DNA of 64,000 nucleotides. It comes from Peteryoungia desertarenae (GTDB taxonomy: Bacteria > Pseudomonadota > Alphaproteobacteria > Rhizobiales > Rhizobiaceae). Under the pieces are notes generated by a model, which saw only the letters and a program-made list of their open reading frames with translations, did not search any database and was not told where the DNA came from. Shown here in pieces: positions 9,371 through 18,647 of this stretch (positions are counted from its first letter, which is position 1; every line of letters starts with the position of its first letter). The stretch is from positions 3,192,501 through 3,256,500 of the forward strand of contig NZ_CP058350.1 of assembly GCF_005860795.2 (NCBI RefSeq), given 5' to 3'. The translations under genes and the position numbers were made by a program.

Positions 9371-10564
9371 TCAGTTCATGAAGCCCGGACGGAACACATC
9401 GCCATAAGCCTCATCCACAATCCGCCCATGCAGCATCAGCTCGGCTCCGAGCCGACCAATCTCATCGGAACTTTTGGCAGCCGCACCACATCCGCCGGTC
9501 AGCACGGCCACGCGCTCACTCGCGAAACCGATGGCGGGGTAGTTCCCAGGCGTGAAGGAAGTCACGCAGGGTGCCATGCTGACAGGCGCATTCGAAAGCG
9601 ACGGGACCAGTTGCGCAACGATTCGGACCAGATGATCCCGTGTCGATGTGCGACCGCCACTTCGAAACCATGCGCGCATATCAACGTCGCGCGTCAGTGG
9701 CAGATCGTCGGGGTCGCCGCCAATCTTGAGATAGGTTTTTCCATCCGGATAGCGGACCGGCGGTAGAAGATAGATGTGATCACGCGGGTTATCCGGCTGG
9801 TGTATCAGGCTCGGCATATTCTGGTATTGGCTCAGCTCCCCCTCGGAAACCTCGAAGAAAGCGACAGTCCGCGCATAAACCTTCAGATCAACGGATCGCG
9901 GCAAGAGATTCTCTGAAATGGAGAATCCGCCAGCCGCAACCAGCACTTTGTCGGTACGATACTGCTTGCCGCCGCCAGTCTCGACAAGGACTGCCCCGTC
10001 CCCCTCGCGCACGGCTGTGACAGTATCGCGGATGATTGCCGCACCGGCACGCTCTGCCAAGCGCGATTGAGCCTCGACCAACCGTCTTGGATTGACATAA
10101 CCGGCATGGCGCGCCTCATGGACACCCTCACACCCCCGTCCGAAATGGAAATAGGAAAACCTCTCGGCCAGCTCCGTGTCGCCGAGCAGCTCAATGTCTA
10201 CATCAAGGCGGCTCGCAGCGGATACGACGTTTTCAATGTATGGATCGCGTCCGCCCCGTTTCGGCCCAACGATCAGGCAGCCGACTTCGCGATAGAAGGA
10301 CAGACCGCTTGCCGCCTCCATCTCCCGATACCGGGCAATCGAGCGATTGGCCAGAAGCGCCCAAACAGGCGAACTATCAATTGTACGAGTGATGCGGGCT
10401 TCATCGTAATGGCTGGCAAAGACACCCTGATGATCGCCCCAGGGACCTGTGGGTTCATCTGGTCCAATCACCGCGACCCCGTCGGTATTCAGAGCGAGAT
10501 GGCGCGCTGCCGCGGCACCCATCATGCCCCGCCCCACCACGATGATCTTGTACCGCTTTGCCAT
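9371..10564 (-). CDS. FAD-dependent oxidoreductase, sarcosine/N-methyl amino acid oxidase-like (DAO family)
   Basis: Likely cytoplasmic flavoenzyme of the glycine/D-amino-acid oxidase superfamily, 397 residues. The N-terminal ADP-binding loop is GRGMMG at about residues 11-16, preceded by the beta strand YKIIVV and followed by AAARHLAL. Later VLVAAGGFS and the C-terminal GGCGAAAKSS match FAD-contacting segments of monomeric sarcosine oxidase and N-methyltryptophan oxidase. The substrate cannot be read from the sequence. It is transcribed with the cell-wall genes upstream on the same strand but is separated from them by about 100 bases, and a functional link is not evident. Confidence 0.82.
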   Translation of the reverse strand: MAKRYKIIVVGRGMMGAAAARHLALNTDGVAVIGPDEPTGPWGDHQGVFASHYDEARITRTIDSSPVWALLANRSIARYREMEAASGLSFYREVGCLIVGPKRGGRDPYIENVVSAASRLDVDIELLGDTELAERFSYFHFGRGCEGVHEARHAGYVNPRRLVEAQSRLAERAGAAIIRDTVTAVREGDGAVLVETGGGKQYRTDKVLVAAGGFSISENLLPRSVDLKVYARTVAFFEVSEGELSQYQNMPSLIHQPDNPRDHIYLLPPVRYPDGKTYLKIGGDPDDLPLTRDVDMRAWFRSGGRTSTRDHLVRIVAQLVPSLSNAPVSMAPCVTSFTPGNYPAIGFASERVAVLTGGCGAAAKSSDEIGRLGAELMLHGRIVDEAYGDVFRPGFMN

Positions 10565-10666
10565 TGATGTCCCCGTGCTTCACGATGCCAACTTGGATAG
10601 CATGGCGGACAGAGCTGTAAAGTCCGGGCCTGCGACGCCTCCCCGCCGCAGCCGGACCGCCTGGGC

Positions 10667-11191
10667 TCACTTGCCAAGCATGGCAACGACCTTGCCGCAA
10701 TAACGCTTGGAGATCGGGTTCATCCGCTTGGCGCCGTGACCGGCATTGTAACGGAGAATGGTGCCGCAGGTGTCACCGCCACCAAGCTGGTGCGCCGTGG
10801 CCAGATATTTCATTCCGTAGCGGATATTGGTTTCGGGGTCATAAAGCCCTTTGGTCGACCCCTTGTAACCGATGGACCGGGCGGTCGCTGGCTTGATCTG
10901 CATGAGGCCGATTTCGCCAGCCGCACCACGGGCCTTGGCGTTAAAGTTGCTTTCAATCCGTACAACCGCATGCGCAAGATCCGCAGGCACGCCATAGGCC
11001 TTTGCATATTTGGAGATCAGCTTGCTGTAGGGGTTCTTTGCCAGATCAGCCGGAACAGGAAAACCGGCGTCGCGGGTGATTGTTTTGAGCGGCACTTTCG
11101 TCCTGGTCTTTTCCTCGGCAGCGAATGCCGTCTGGGCGTGAGTCAACAGAAGGGCAATGCATGCCGCAGCAGCAACAAGGCGTCGTGTCAT
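10667..11191 (-). CDS. Secreted SLT-type lytic transglycosylase, small
   Basis: Periplasmic peptidoglycan-cleaving enzyme, 174 residues. A signal peptide covers about residues 1-24, ending AFAA. The remaining sequence is essentially one SLT (goose-lysozyme-like) domain: catalytic glutamate in RIESNFN, then GEIGLMQIKPATA and the C-terminal RYNAGHG. There is no additional binding domain. The C-terminal cysteine pair may form a disulfide. It lies between an amidase and a flavoenzyme on the same strand, in a stretch unusually rich in wall hydrolases. Confidence 0.9.
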   Translation of the reverse strand: MTRRLVAAAACIALLLTHAQTAFAAEEKTRTKVPLKTITRDAGFPVPADLAKNPYSKLISKYAKAYGVPADLAHAVVRIESNFNAKARGAAGEIGLMQIKPATARSIGYKGSTKGLYDPETNIRYGMKYLATAHQLGGGDTCGTILRYNAGHGAKRMNPISKRYCGKVVAMLGK

Positions 11192-11451
11192 TGAAGGATA
11201 CTACTCCGAATAAGAGGGCTTATGTCATTGCCGGTGACGCTGGAACACAAAGGTTCCCTTTGCGCGACCCGGTGGGAAGCGTGAATGCCTGCCTCTCAAG
11301 TTGATGTTGGCGGTCCAGCCTCGTGAGCTTCAGGACCACTGTTCAGCGGCCTCTTTAGAACCGCTCAATGAGGAATTTCTTTGGCACCGCAACAAATCTG
11401 CTGCGAAAGACGTTCAAGCCCGGTTGCCTGGGCTCACTTCAAGGGAGGAAA

Positions 11452-12213
11452 TCAGCAATATCGCGGCAAGGCAACGAGCAGGCGGTGAAGCGTCTCGATG
11501 GTTGAGCTGTCGGCCACGCCGTCAACGCGGACAGGCCTGAAATGCCGTTGGAACGCGGTTACGACACCCGCCGTCTTTTCACAGAATTCACCTGTGATAT
11601 CAATATCGTATCCATAAAGCGACAACATCGATTGCAAGGCCTCGACCGGCTGGCCCCGGTCTCCGGTCTGGAAGAAGCGACCGCCACCAAGCGGTGCCGG
11701 CTCAACCCAATGGCCGACCCCTGCCGCCGCCAACCTCACCCAAGGGAAGTTCTCACCCGGATCGACCTTGCGAACAGGGGCCACATCCGAGTGCGCAAGC
11801 ACCCGTTCTGCTGGGATTCCGTGGCGTTTGACGCAATCAAGACACAATTCGATCAGTGCGTCGATCTGTTTGTCGGGATAGTCGGGCAAGCCGGCGGGGT
11901 GACCCGGATTGGCAATCTCGATACCGATGGACCTGGAATTGATGTCTGTCTCGCCCGCCCAGAAACTCTTCCCGGCATGCCAGGCGCGGCGCGCTTCCGG
12001 CACCATCTGGACAATCCGGCCGTCTTCATGAACCAGATAATGGCTGGAGACCTCACTTTCCGCGTTGCAAAGCCAGGCCTGCGCCGCGTCCGCAGACGGC
12101 ATGCCGGTATAATGCAGAAGGAGGATATCGGGACGGTCGACGGCAACCCGTTCGCCATGGTTCGGCGATGGCACGACCTCCGCCAACCGACAGTCAGGCA
12201 GAAAATCACTCAT
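11452..12213 (-). CDS. N-acetylmuramoyl-L-alanine amidase (Amidase_2) with peptidoglycan-binding domain
   Basis: Zinc amidase that cleaves the MurNAc-L-Ala bond, of the AmpD/AmiD type, 253 residues. The catalytic domain (about 10-165) shows LLHYTGM, then SSHYLVHEDG and WHAGKS, and the late zinc-ligand segment LAHSDVAPVRKVDPG. Residues about 185-250 form a PG_binding_1-like domain with GDRGQPVEALQSMLSLYGYD. No signal peptide is visible, so it may act on cytoplasmic anhydro-muropeptides as AmpD does. Its ATG overlaps the stop of the upstream J-domain gene by four bases. Confidence 0.9.
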   Translation of the reverse strand: MSDFLPDCRLAEVVPSPNHGERVAVDRPDILLLHYTGMPSADAAQAWLCNAESEVSSHYLVHEDGRIVQMVPEARRAWHAGKSFWAGETDINSRSIGIEIANPGHPAGLPDYPDKQIDALIELCLDCVKRHGIPAERVLAHSDVAPVRKVDPGENFPWVRLAAAGVGHWVEPAPLGGGRFFQTGDRGQPVEALQSMLSLYGYDIDITGEFCEKTAGVVTAFQRHFRPVRVDGVADSSTIETLHRLLVALPRYC

Positions 12214-12947
12214 GCCGCCCGGCGTTCTTTCTCAATCGCAGAATAGGCTTCGTTGAACTTGGCCATCCGGTGGTTGGCGACACTGTGGAATTCCTGCGGA
12301 ATACCACGAGCCTGCAACCTGTCGGGATGATGTTCGGCAGCCAGCGCACGATAACGCTTGCGGATCGTTGCAAAGTCATCAGACGGATCGACACCAAGCA
12401 CCCCATAGGGATCGCCATTCACATACATATGGCGTTCCGTGATCATCTCGAAGCGAGCCTCGGAGATCCGGAATATCTCGGCGATTCTGGTGAGGAATGC
12501 CATCTCGCTTTCATGCACCAGCCCATCCGCCTTCGCGATATGGAAAAGCGCATCGAGAATGTCTTCAAGAACCGGGCAGAGCTCTTCACAGGTACGGCAC
12601 ATATTGGCGAGGTTTTGGGCATAGGCCTCGAAGCCTGCCACGTCCTGGCGTGCCAGATTGTAGAGGCGCGCGACATTCTTTGCCTCTTCCGGCGGAAAAT
12701 CGAACACGTCGCGGAAAGCGTCAACCTCGGCTGTCGTCACAACACCATCGGCCTTCGCCATCTTCGCCGAAAGCGCAATGATCGCGACAGAGAATGAAAC
12801 ACGCCGCCTTGTCTCGGGATCGCCTTCGAAAACGGTGCGGATGGCTTCAATCAGACCATTCAGCACACTGCCCGCAGCATCGCCGACTGCGCCGAGCAAT
12901 CGGTCCCACAACGACGATATCTGTTCACAGGCAAAATCGAATATCAT
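12210..12947 (-). CDS. DjlA-like protein: TerB region plus C-terminal J domain
   Basis: Predicted DnaK co-chaperone, 245 residues. The central part (about 45-170) resembles a TerB/DUF533 helical domain with two repeats: KMAKADGVVTTAEV and HIAKADGLVHESEM. The C-terminal 65 residues are a J domain starting DPYGVLGV, with the obligatory HPD at AAEHHPDRL. The extreme N-terminus is uncertain: the ATG at 12947 has no clear ribosome site, and relatives as I remember them begin near the LWDRL segment, where a TTG at about 12911 is possible. It overlaps the amidase gene and is probably co-transcribed with it. Confidence 0.88.
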   Translation of the reverse strand: MIFDFACEQISSLWDRLLGAVGDAAGSVLNGLIEAIRTVFEGDPETRRRVSFSVAIIALSAKMAKADGVVTTAEVDAFRDVFDFPPEEAKNVARLYNLARQDVAGFEAYAQNLANMCRTCEELCPVLEDILDALFHIAKADGLVHESEMAFLTRIAEIFRISEARFEMITERHMYVNGDPYGVLGVDPSDDFATIRKRYRALAAEHHPDRLQARGIPQEFHSVANHRMAKFNEAYSAIEKERRAA

Positions 12948-13134
12948 GAGTGAGCTTGACCAAATATCCCGGCAAAATGCAAGAGAGCGATAGGTGCGAC
13001 AGATTAAACTTTATTCATGTTTCCTTGCAGTTTGCTGAAACAATACACATGGCATCTCTCCAATTGATTGGACTATTCACGGACTGCATGCGACCGGCTT
13101 GATGAAAGCCAATCCGGAAGCTCACTGGCCCCAC

Positions 13135-14022
13135 ATGACCCAGCAGACATCTCAGGAAACGTCGCGCAATGCCCTCGGCCTCACCCTCGGCGCGATCGGG
13201 GTCACCATTTTCGGCCTCACTTTGCCGATGACACATATCGCACTGACCGGTTTTTCTCCCGAGGTGGTCACCTTCGGCCGCGCAGTGATCGCGGCAATGG
13301 CAGCGGGCGCGACACTGCTCTTCATGCGCAAGCGATTGCCAAGGGCTGTCATCTCGACCCTTTTTCTGGCGGGGCTTTGTCTTGTCTATGGTTTCCCCAT
13401 ATTCTCATCCATTGCGATGCAGACCCTGCCAGCTGGTCATGGTGGCGTCGTTCTCGGGCTCCTGCCACTTCTGACATCCATTTTCGCGGTGATCGTCGAT
13501 GGCGAACGTCCAAGTCCGCTTTTCTGGGTCTGCGGCGTGATTGGCGCGATTCTGGTTGCCGTCTTTTCGGCTAGACAAAATGGCTTTCATTTCGAACTCG
13601 GCGGCCTTTGGCTGCTGGCGGCAGCCATTTCCGCATCGCTTGGCTATGTTCTGTCAGCACGAGTGGCCCGTGATCTCTCAGGCTGGGAAGTCATATCCTG
13701 GGCCCTGATTCTCACCCTGCCGATTTCGATCGTCGGCCTCGCCTTCACCCTTCCATCGGGAGTTTCAGCCCCGAGCAATCAAGCCATTGGCGCTCTCCTC
13801 TACCTGAGCCTTTTTTCGATGTTCGGTGGCTTTATCTTCTGGAATGCAGGGCTGGCAATCGGCGGGATCGCGAGGGTGGCGCAGATCCAGTTGATGCAGA
13901 CATTCGTCACGCTGCTGTTTTCCACAATCCTGCTTGGCGAGCATATCGACATTGAAACGATTATATTTGCAGTCGCAGTCGCTTTCGTCGTCTGGCTGGG
14001 CCGAAAGGCCCGTTTTTCCTGA
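13135..14022 (+). CDS. DMT-superfamily transporter (EamA family)
   Basis: Integral membrane permease of the drug/metabolite transporter type, about 295 residues from the ATG at 13135. Earlier in-frame starts (13099, 13102) would add 11-12 polar residues and have no better ribosome site. About ten hydrophobic segments are seen, arranged as two EamA repeats: residues from about 20-140 (with GFSPEVVTFGR) and 150-290. The substrate cannot be inferred. The last codons encode GRKARFS within a GC-rich stem that acts as a terminator. It is divergent from the djlA-like gene and is probably monocistronic. Confidence 0.85.
   Translation: MTQQTSQETSRNALGLTLGAIGVTIFGLTLPMTHIALTGFSPEVVTFGRAVIAAMAAGATLLFMRKRLPRAVISTLFLAGLCLVYGFPIFSSIAMQTLPAGHGGVVLGLLPLLTSIFAVIVDGERPSPLFWVCGVIGAILVAVFSARQNGFHFELGGLWLLAAAISASLGYVLSARVARDLSGWEVISWALILTLPISIVGLAFTLPSGVSAPSNQAIGALLYLSLFSMFGGFIFWNAGLAIGGIARVAQIQLMQTFVTLLFSTILLGEHIDIETIIFAVAVAFVVWLGRKARFS
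13998..14017 (+). terminator. Intrinsic terminator inside the end of the EamA gene
   Basis: GGGCC, GAAA tetraloop, GGCCC, then GTTTTT. The hairpin and U-tract lie within the last codons before the TGA at 14020-14022, with a second T-run (six T) just after the stop. Confidence 0.75.
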
Positions 14023-14114
14023 TTTTTTGCCTTTACAGCACCTTCCTGCTGTCGCATCCATTCGCCCGGTGAAGAAGATGGCAGGCGCTCGACCAGAGCT
14101 CTGAAGGAGGATTG

Positions 14115-15329
14115 ATGGCCAAACAGAAAGTTGCAATGCTGACCGCTGGTGGCCTCGCCCCCTGTCTCTCCTCGGCTGTCGGCGGACTGATCGAGCGTTA
14201 CTCAGACATCGCGCCGGAAGTCGAACTGGTAGCCTACAAGTCAGGCTTTCGCGGCCTGCTGATGGACTACAAGATCGAGATCACCAGGGAGATGCGCGAA
14301 AAGGCCTTTCTGCTGCATCGCTATGGCGGTTCGCCCATTGGCAACAGCCGCGTGAAGCTCACCAACACCGCTGACTGCGTCAAACGTGGACTGGTCAAGG
14401 AAGGCGAGAACCCGCTGCGGGTCGCAGCCGAGCGGCTGGCGGCAGACGGTGTGACCATCCTCCATACCATCGGCGGCGACGATACGAATACGACGGCGGC
14501 TGATCTGGCGGCCTATCTCGGCGCCAATGGCTATGACCTGACGGTTGTTGGTCTGCCGAAGACCGTCGACAACGACGTCGTTCCGATCAAGCAGACGCTT
14601 GGCGCCTGGACCGCGGCAGAAGTCGGCGCCCGCTTCTTCGATCATGTCTCGAACGAACAAAGTGCCTCGCCGCGAACCCTAGTGATCCATGAGGTCATGG
14701 GTCGCCATTGCGGATGGCTGACGGCTGCGACCGCGCGCGCCTATATGCAGCGCACCCAGCACAACGAATACATCGAGGGCTTCATGATGAACCAGGAGCT
14801 CAAGAACATTGACGGCCTCTATCTGCCCGAAACCCATTTCGACATGGAGGCAGAGGCCGTCCGCCTCAAGGACATCATGGACCGCACCGGTTTCGTGACG
14901 CTGTTTGTTTCCGAAGGCGCCTGCATGGACGAAATCGTCGCCGAGCGTGAGGCCGCCGGCGAAGAGGTCAAGCGCGACGCTTTTGGTCACGTCAAACTCG
15001 ACACGATCAATGTCGGCAACTGGTTCCAGAAACATTTTGCCAAACTCATCGACGCAGACCGCTCGATGGTCCAGAAATCGGGCTACTACGCCCGTTCGGC
15101 ACCGGCGAATGCAGAAGACCTGCGCCTGATCCAGAGCATGGTGGATCTGGCAGTCGAAAGCGGCCTCAACAAGGTCTCCGGCGTGACCGGCCATGACGAA
15201 GACAAGGGCGGGCGGCTGCGCACCATCGAATTCCCCCGCATCAAGGGCGGCAAGGCATTCGACCTCAAAACACCCTGGTTCCAGGAAGTGATGGACTATC
15301 TGGGTCAGAAGTATCATCCGATCAATTGA
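14115..15329 (+). CDS. pfp: Pyrophosphate-dependent 6-phosphofructokinase
   Basis: Interconverts fructose 6-phosphate and fructose 1,6-bisphosphate using PPi instead of ATP; it is reversible and can serve gluconeogenesis. The product is 404 residues. The nucleotide-site motif is GGDDT at 120-124: a second Asp where ATP enzymes have Gly is the classic marker of PPi use. Catalytic PKTVDND is at 148-154 and the substrate motif MGRHCGW at 195-201. The ATG at 14115 follows AAGGAGG by four bases. A hairpin follows its stop codon. Most rhizobia lack a classical ATP-PFK glycolysis, so this enzyme fits the lineage. Confidence 0.93.
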   Translation: MAKQKVAMLTAGGLAPCLSSAVGGLIERYSDIAPEVELVAYKSGFRGLLMDYKIEITREMREKAFLLHRYGGSPIGNSRVKLTNTADCVKRGLVKEGENPLRVAAERLAADGVTILHTIGGDDTNTTAADLAAYLGANGYDLTVVGLPKTVDNDVVPIKQTLGAWTAAEVGARFFDHVSNEQSASPRTLVIHEVMGRHCGWLTAATARAYMQRTQHNEYIEGFMMNQELKNIDGLYLPETHFDMEAEAVRLKDIMDRTGFVTLFVSEGACMDEIVAEREAAGEEVKRDAFGHVKLDTINVGNWFQKHFAKLIDADRSMVQKSGYYARSAPANAEDLRLIQSMVDLAVESGLNKVSGVTGHDEDKGGRLRTIEFPRIKGGKAFDLKTPWFQEVMDYLGQKYHPIN

Positions 15330-15332
15330 CCT

Positions 15333-15352
15333 GAAGCCGGAAAACTGGCTTC
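15333..15352 (+). terminator. Hairpin after pfp (probable weak terminator)
   Basis: GAAGCC, loop GGAAAACT, GGCTTC, followed by the pyrimidine-rich CTCTTGTC rather than a pure U-run. It starts three bases after the pfp stop and may only reduce readthrough into the downstream LysE gene. Confidence 0.5.
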
Positions 15353-15376
15353 CTCTTGTCTGGAGGAGTTAGTCCA

Positions 15377-16012
15377 ATGTCCCACGAAACCTGGGTTGCA
15401 TTCGCGGTGGTTTCTGCCGCGTTTCTGGCCATTCCCGGACCACCTATGCTGCTGGTCGTCAGCTATGCCCTCGGCCAGGGTCGCAAGGCCGCCCTGGCTG
15501 CCATCAGTGGCGTGGCACTTGGCAATCTGATGGTATTTTGTGCCGTGCTGTACCTGCTCGCAGGCCTCCGATGGCTATCGCCGGGCGCTCTGACAATAAT
15601 AGGCTGGGCCGGACTGTTTTATCTCGGCCTCCTTCTGGCAGCCACCCTGCGCGCACCTGCGGGCCGGACGCTGATCGCAGACAATGACAACCTGGCCGTG
15701 GAGCGGCCCATGAGCATTCTGCTCGAAGGAGTGCGAACCAGCATCCACAGCCCTCGAAACTGGGTCGGCTTTGTCGCAATCCTGCCGTATTTCATGCCGG
15801 CTTCACTCCTTATGAGCGAGCCCATCGGCACGATGCTCACAAGCCTCGCAGCACTCAGTCTTATGATCGCATTTGCCTATGCGATGCTGGCGGCAAGGAT
15901 CCATGGCCTACTGAGAAAACGCAAGCCAAGACGGGTAGTTAGCTTCAGACACGACACGGTCCTGATCGCCCGTCGTGCAGTGACTGCGGGTTACCGCAAG
16001 ATCGCTGCCTGA
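15377..16012 (+). CDS. LysE/RhtB-family translocator
   Basis: Inner-membrane exporter of the amino-acid-efflux LysE family, 211 residues. The N-terminus shows the family pattern AIPGPPMLLVVSYALGQGRKAAL, and about six hydrophobic segments follow, with a central charged loop. The exported compound is unknown: homoserine/threonine or other amino acids are typical. I chose the ATG at 15377, which has GGAGGAG eight bases upstream, over an in-frame start 21 bases earlier that would include the ribosome site. The C-terminus is basic and cytoplasmic. Confidence 0.88.
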   Translation: MSHETWVAFAVVSAAFLAIPGPPMLLVVSYALGQGRKAALAAISGVALGNLMVFCAVLYLLAGLRWLSPGALTIIGWAGLFYLGLLLAATLRAPAGRTLIADNDNLAVERPMSILLEGVRTSIHSPRNWVGFVAILPYFMPASLLMSEPIGTMLTSLAALSLMIAFAYAMLAARIHGLLRKRKPRRVVSFRHDTVLIARRAVTAGYRKIAA

Positions 16013-16141
16013 GCGACAAAACAGGCCCCTCGTCACGCACCCGTCGCAGCCTGCTTGCCGCCCATTTGAGCATCGCATAAGAATGGCATCCGAAGGACGC
16101 GATGATTTGCTCGCGTGCCGAAACGATGAGTAGGCGACAGT

Positions 16142-17083
16142 ATGTCTCGCGAATTGAACCGCAGTGTAGTTTTGTGTCTGGCAGCGGGACTGCTGGTCGG
16201 CGCAACGAGCTGTACCGCGATTGATGATAGCGTGAAGGCTGACCTCGCCAGCGGGACATCACTGTCACCCAACTCACCCGAGATGCGCGCCGCCCGCGCA
16301 GCAGAGACCGCCAGCCTTGGCTCGACACCAACGAGCAGCGAAGTCGCCGCTATCACAGCCGATCAACTGGCTGCAGCCAATCCGGGACCTGCGCCAAAGA
16401 TACCGGGTACCGATACGTCGGCTCCCATACCGCAACTCAAGGCATCCGCCCTCGCCTCGACGACAACGACAGACGCTGCCAAGGCGCTCGATATGGTGAC
16501 TTCGCCGTCAGGCAGTTCACAATCTTCCGTTCCCGCGCCAACGGCAACAGTCGAGCTTGCGGCGTCGTCTCCTTCGGCGACAGCGCCCGCGAACTCTGCA
16601 CTGCAGCCCCCGGTCACCCTTGCCTATGCCAATCCCGCGCGCAATCTCGATCTGACAAGCTTCGGCGATCCCTTTGATGTGACGCCACCGAAGGATGTCC
16701 AGGAGAAAGAAAGCCGAAAGTCCACCACTGGTCCCACCGTGATCAACGCCCTCGTGGAGAAATACGCGGCCAAGTACCAGATGCCGGCCGAACTCATCCA
16801 CCGTGTTATCAAGCGGGAAAGCACCTACAATCCTGCTGCCTACAGCAAGGGCAACTACGGCCTGATGCAGATCCGCTACAACACCGCGCGCGGACTTGGC
16901 TACAAGGGTACCCCGGAAGGTCTCTTCGACGCAGAGACCAACATGAAATATGCCGTACGCTATCTGCGCGGTGCATGGCTTGTGGCCGACAAGGATCATG
17001 ACCAGGCGATCCGGCTTTACTCGCGCGGCTACTATTACGATGCCAAGCGCAAGGGAATGTTGCACGTCCTCCAAGGAGGCTGA
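16142..17083 (+). CDS. SLT-domain lytic transglycosylase, probable lipoprotein
   Basis: Periplasmic peptidoglycan lytic enzyme, 313 residues. The N-terminus is a lipoprotein-type signal: a hydrophobic core followed by GATSC with the candidate lipidated Cys at residue 24. Residues about 30-190 are low-complexity Ala, Ser, Thr and Pro, probably a flexible linker across the periplasm. The catalytic domain occupies about 200-310: VIKRESTYNP carries the catalytic Glu, then GNYGLMQIRYNTARGLGY. It converges with the serine-hydrolase gene, 21 bases away. Confidence 0.88.
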   Translation: MSRELNRSVVLCLAAGLLVGATSCTAIDDSVKADLASGTSLSPNSPEMRAARAAETASLGSTPTSSEVAAITADQLAAANPGPAPKIPGTDTSAPIPQLKASALASTTTTDAAKALDMVTSPSGSSQSSVPAPTATVELAASSPSATAPANSALQPPVTLAYANPARNLDLTSFGDPFDVTPPKDVQEKESRKSTTGPTVINALVEKYAAKYQMPAELIHRVIKRESTYNPAAYSKGNYGLMQIRYNTARGLGYKGTPEGLFDAETNMKYAVRYLRGAWLVADKDHDQAIRLYSRGYYYDAKRKGMLHVLQGG

Positions 17084-17104
17084 CGCCATCCCACCGGTTC
17101 GGCT

Positions 17105-18475
17105 TCACTGCAGCGCTGAGCGAACAGCGCTCACAAGCTCTGCCGGACTATAGCCCTGCCGCACCGGCGTGAGGCCAAGCCGGACGACGACGAGATCCTC
17201 CGCTGACGAAATCGCAATCGACTGGCCGTCATGTCCGCGCATCCAGAAGACATCCTCCGGCAGCCCTGAAGCATCCAGTTCCCTCTGCCCCGGCGGCAGG
17301 AACCACGTCTGCATTTTCGAATAGGCGCCGTTGGACGTTCCGTTCGGCGCCCGCATCAGATCGACGAAGCCGTCAGGCAGAAGGCGTTCTCCGTTCCACA
17401 CCCCATCATTGGCAAGGAAAGCCCCGATACGGGCCCAGTCACGTGCGGTTGCATACATATAGGAACTGCCGACGAAGACCCCCGCAGTATCTGCTTCGAG
17501 TATCGCGCTCCCCATGCCAAGTGGTTTGAACAGCGCATCGTGAGGATATCTCTGCGCCTGTTCCAGCGAAGGAAACAGGCTCATCCAGTAACGGGACAGG
17601 ATCACGGTTTCCCCTGAGGAATAATTGAAAGCCTTGCCGGGCTCTTCTTTCAGGGGACGTGAAAGCGCAAAACTCGAAGCAGTGGGCTCAAGATAGAGCA
17701 TGCGGGTCACGTCGGTCACGCTGCCATAGCTCTCATCGAAGTCGAGGCCGCTCTCCATGGCGAGAAGATTGGCGAGGCTGATCTCCGCGCGCTCATCACC
17801 GCTCCATTCGGCGAACAATCCGCTCGCATCAAGTGTCATCAGACCATCGGCGACCATCCGGCCCATGATGGCCGCCGTCACAGACTTGGTCATCGACCAG
17901 CCAAGCAAACGACTGTCCGCATCGAAACCGTCACCATAGGCCTCTCCAACGATCCGCCCATTCTTGACCACCACCACGGCCCGCATTCCGGGGCCAAGCA
18001 GGTCGGGATCGGTAAGGATATCGGCTAGCCGCGGATCAGGTGTTTCGACGCGCTCGCCATCGGGCCAAGCCGCCGAAACGTCCTGGGCATTGATCGGCGC
18101 AAGCTCGACCCCCTCCTGCGCAGCCGGATCGACCTCCCCCTCTGGCGCAACGGCACAGCCAAGTCCGGGTCGATGGAAGGCGGCATTTCCTGCAAAGACG
18201 CCGGCCATCCTGGCAGCGACCCAGCCACGCTCATCGTCCACATCAACGCTGACAAGCCTGAGAAGTGGATGCCCCGGCGCCTGCACATCGACTTCGAGCA
18301 CATCCTGCGAATCACGCCCCACCAGAAAGACATTCGAGCAGACCATCTTGGCCGCATAACCGGTTCCGACCCGCAGCAACTCCGGCGGCATGACCGCGAG
18401 CCAGGCCACGGCAAGGGTGACGAGTCCGAGAAGCAAAAACGCGGCAATACGTGCCGATCGGCCCAAAAAGCTCAT
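17105..18475 (-). CDS. Membrane-anchored serine hydrolase, class C beta-lactamase fold
   Basis: 456-residue protein with an N-terminal membrane anchor or uncleaved signal (about 8-30) and a periplasmic serine beta-lactamase/esterase domain. The nucleophile motif SMTK is at 194-197 and the second motif YSS at 285-287, with YSSGET typical of the family. About 130 residues between the anchor and the catalytic domain carry no motif I recognise. The family includes esterases and D-aminopeptidases as well as lactamases, so resistance should not be assumed. It is divergent from btaA, with 172 bases between the starts. Confidence 0.85.
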   Translation of the reverse strand: MSFLGRSARIAAFLLLGLVTLAVAWLAVMPPELLRVGTGYAAKMVCSNVFLVGRDSQDVLEVDVQAPGHPLLRLVSVDVDDERGWVAARMAGVFAGNAAFHRPGLGCAVAPEGEVDPAAQEGVELAPINAQDVSAAWPDGERVETPDPRLADILTDPDLLGPGMRAVVVVKNGRIVGEAYGDGFDADSRLLGWSMTKSVTAAIMGRMVADGLMTLDASGLFAEWSGDERAEISLANLLAMESGLDFDESYGSVTDVTRMLYLEPTASSFALSRPLKEEPGKAFNYSSGETVILSRYWMSLFPSLEQAQRYPHDALFKPLGMGSAILEADTAGVFVGSSYMYATARDWARIGAFLANDGVWNGERLLPDGFVDLMRAPNGTSNGAYSKMQTWFLPPGQRELDASGLPEDVFWMRGHDGQSIAISSAEDLVVVRLGLTPVRQGYSPAELVSAVRSALQ

Positions 18476-18596
18476 AGACTTCTCCGTTTATGCGCTCTTC
18501 GAGCGGTTGGATATGCAGCTCGCCTCATGAAATCAGGAATGCAGCTGCATTTAAACCATTCAGATGACAGCAGCATAGACAACCTGCTCGGTAACC

Positions 18597-18614
18597 GCGT
18601 CATCAGACTGTTGC
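18597..18614 (+). promoter_or_regulatory. Possible Pho box upstream of btaA
   Basis: GCGTCAT, four bases, CTGTTGC: two half-sites at 11-bp period resembling CTGTCAT-N4-CTGTCAT, with 5/7 and 4/7 matches, 34 bases before the btaA ATG. DGTS genes are phosphate-starvation genes in other alphaproteobacteria, which is why I looked. The match is weak. Confidence 0.3.
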
Positions 18615-18647
18615 ACGCTGAGGGTAAAGGCCTCCAAACCTCAACGC

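Noticed and set aside
17105..18475. Antibiotic-resistance beta-lactamase
   Set aside because: The fold and SxxK motif are shared with esterases and peptidases; the membrane anchor and long N-terminal part are unlike AmpC, and there is no ampR nearby.
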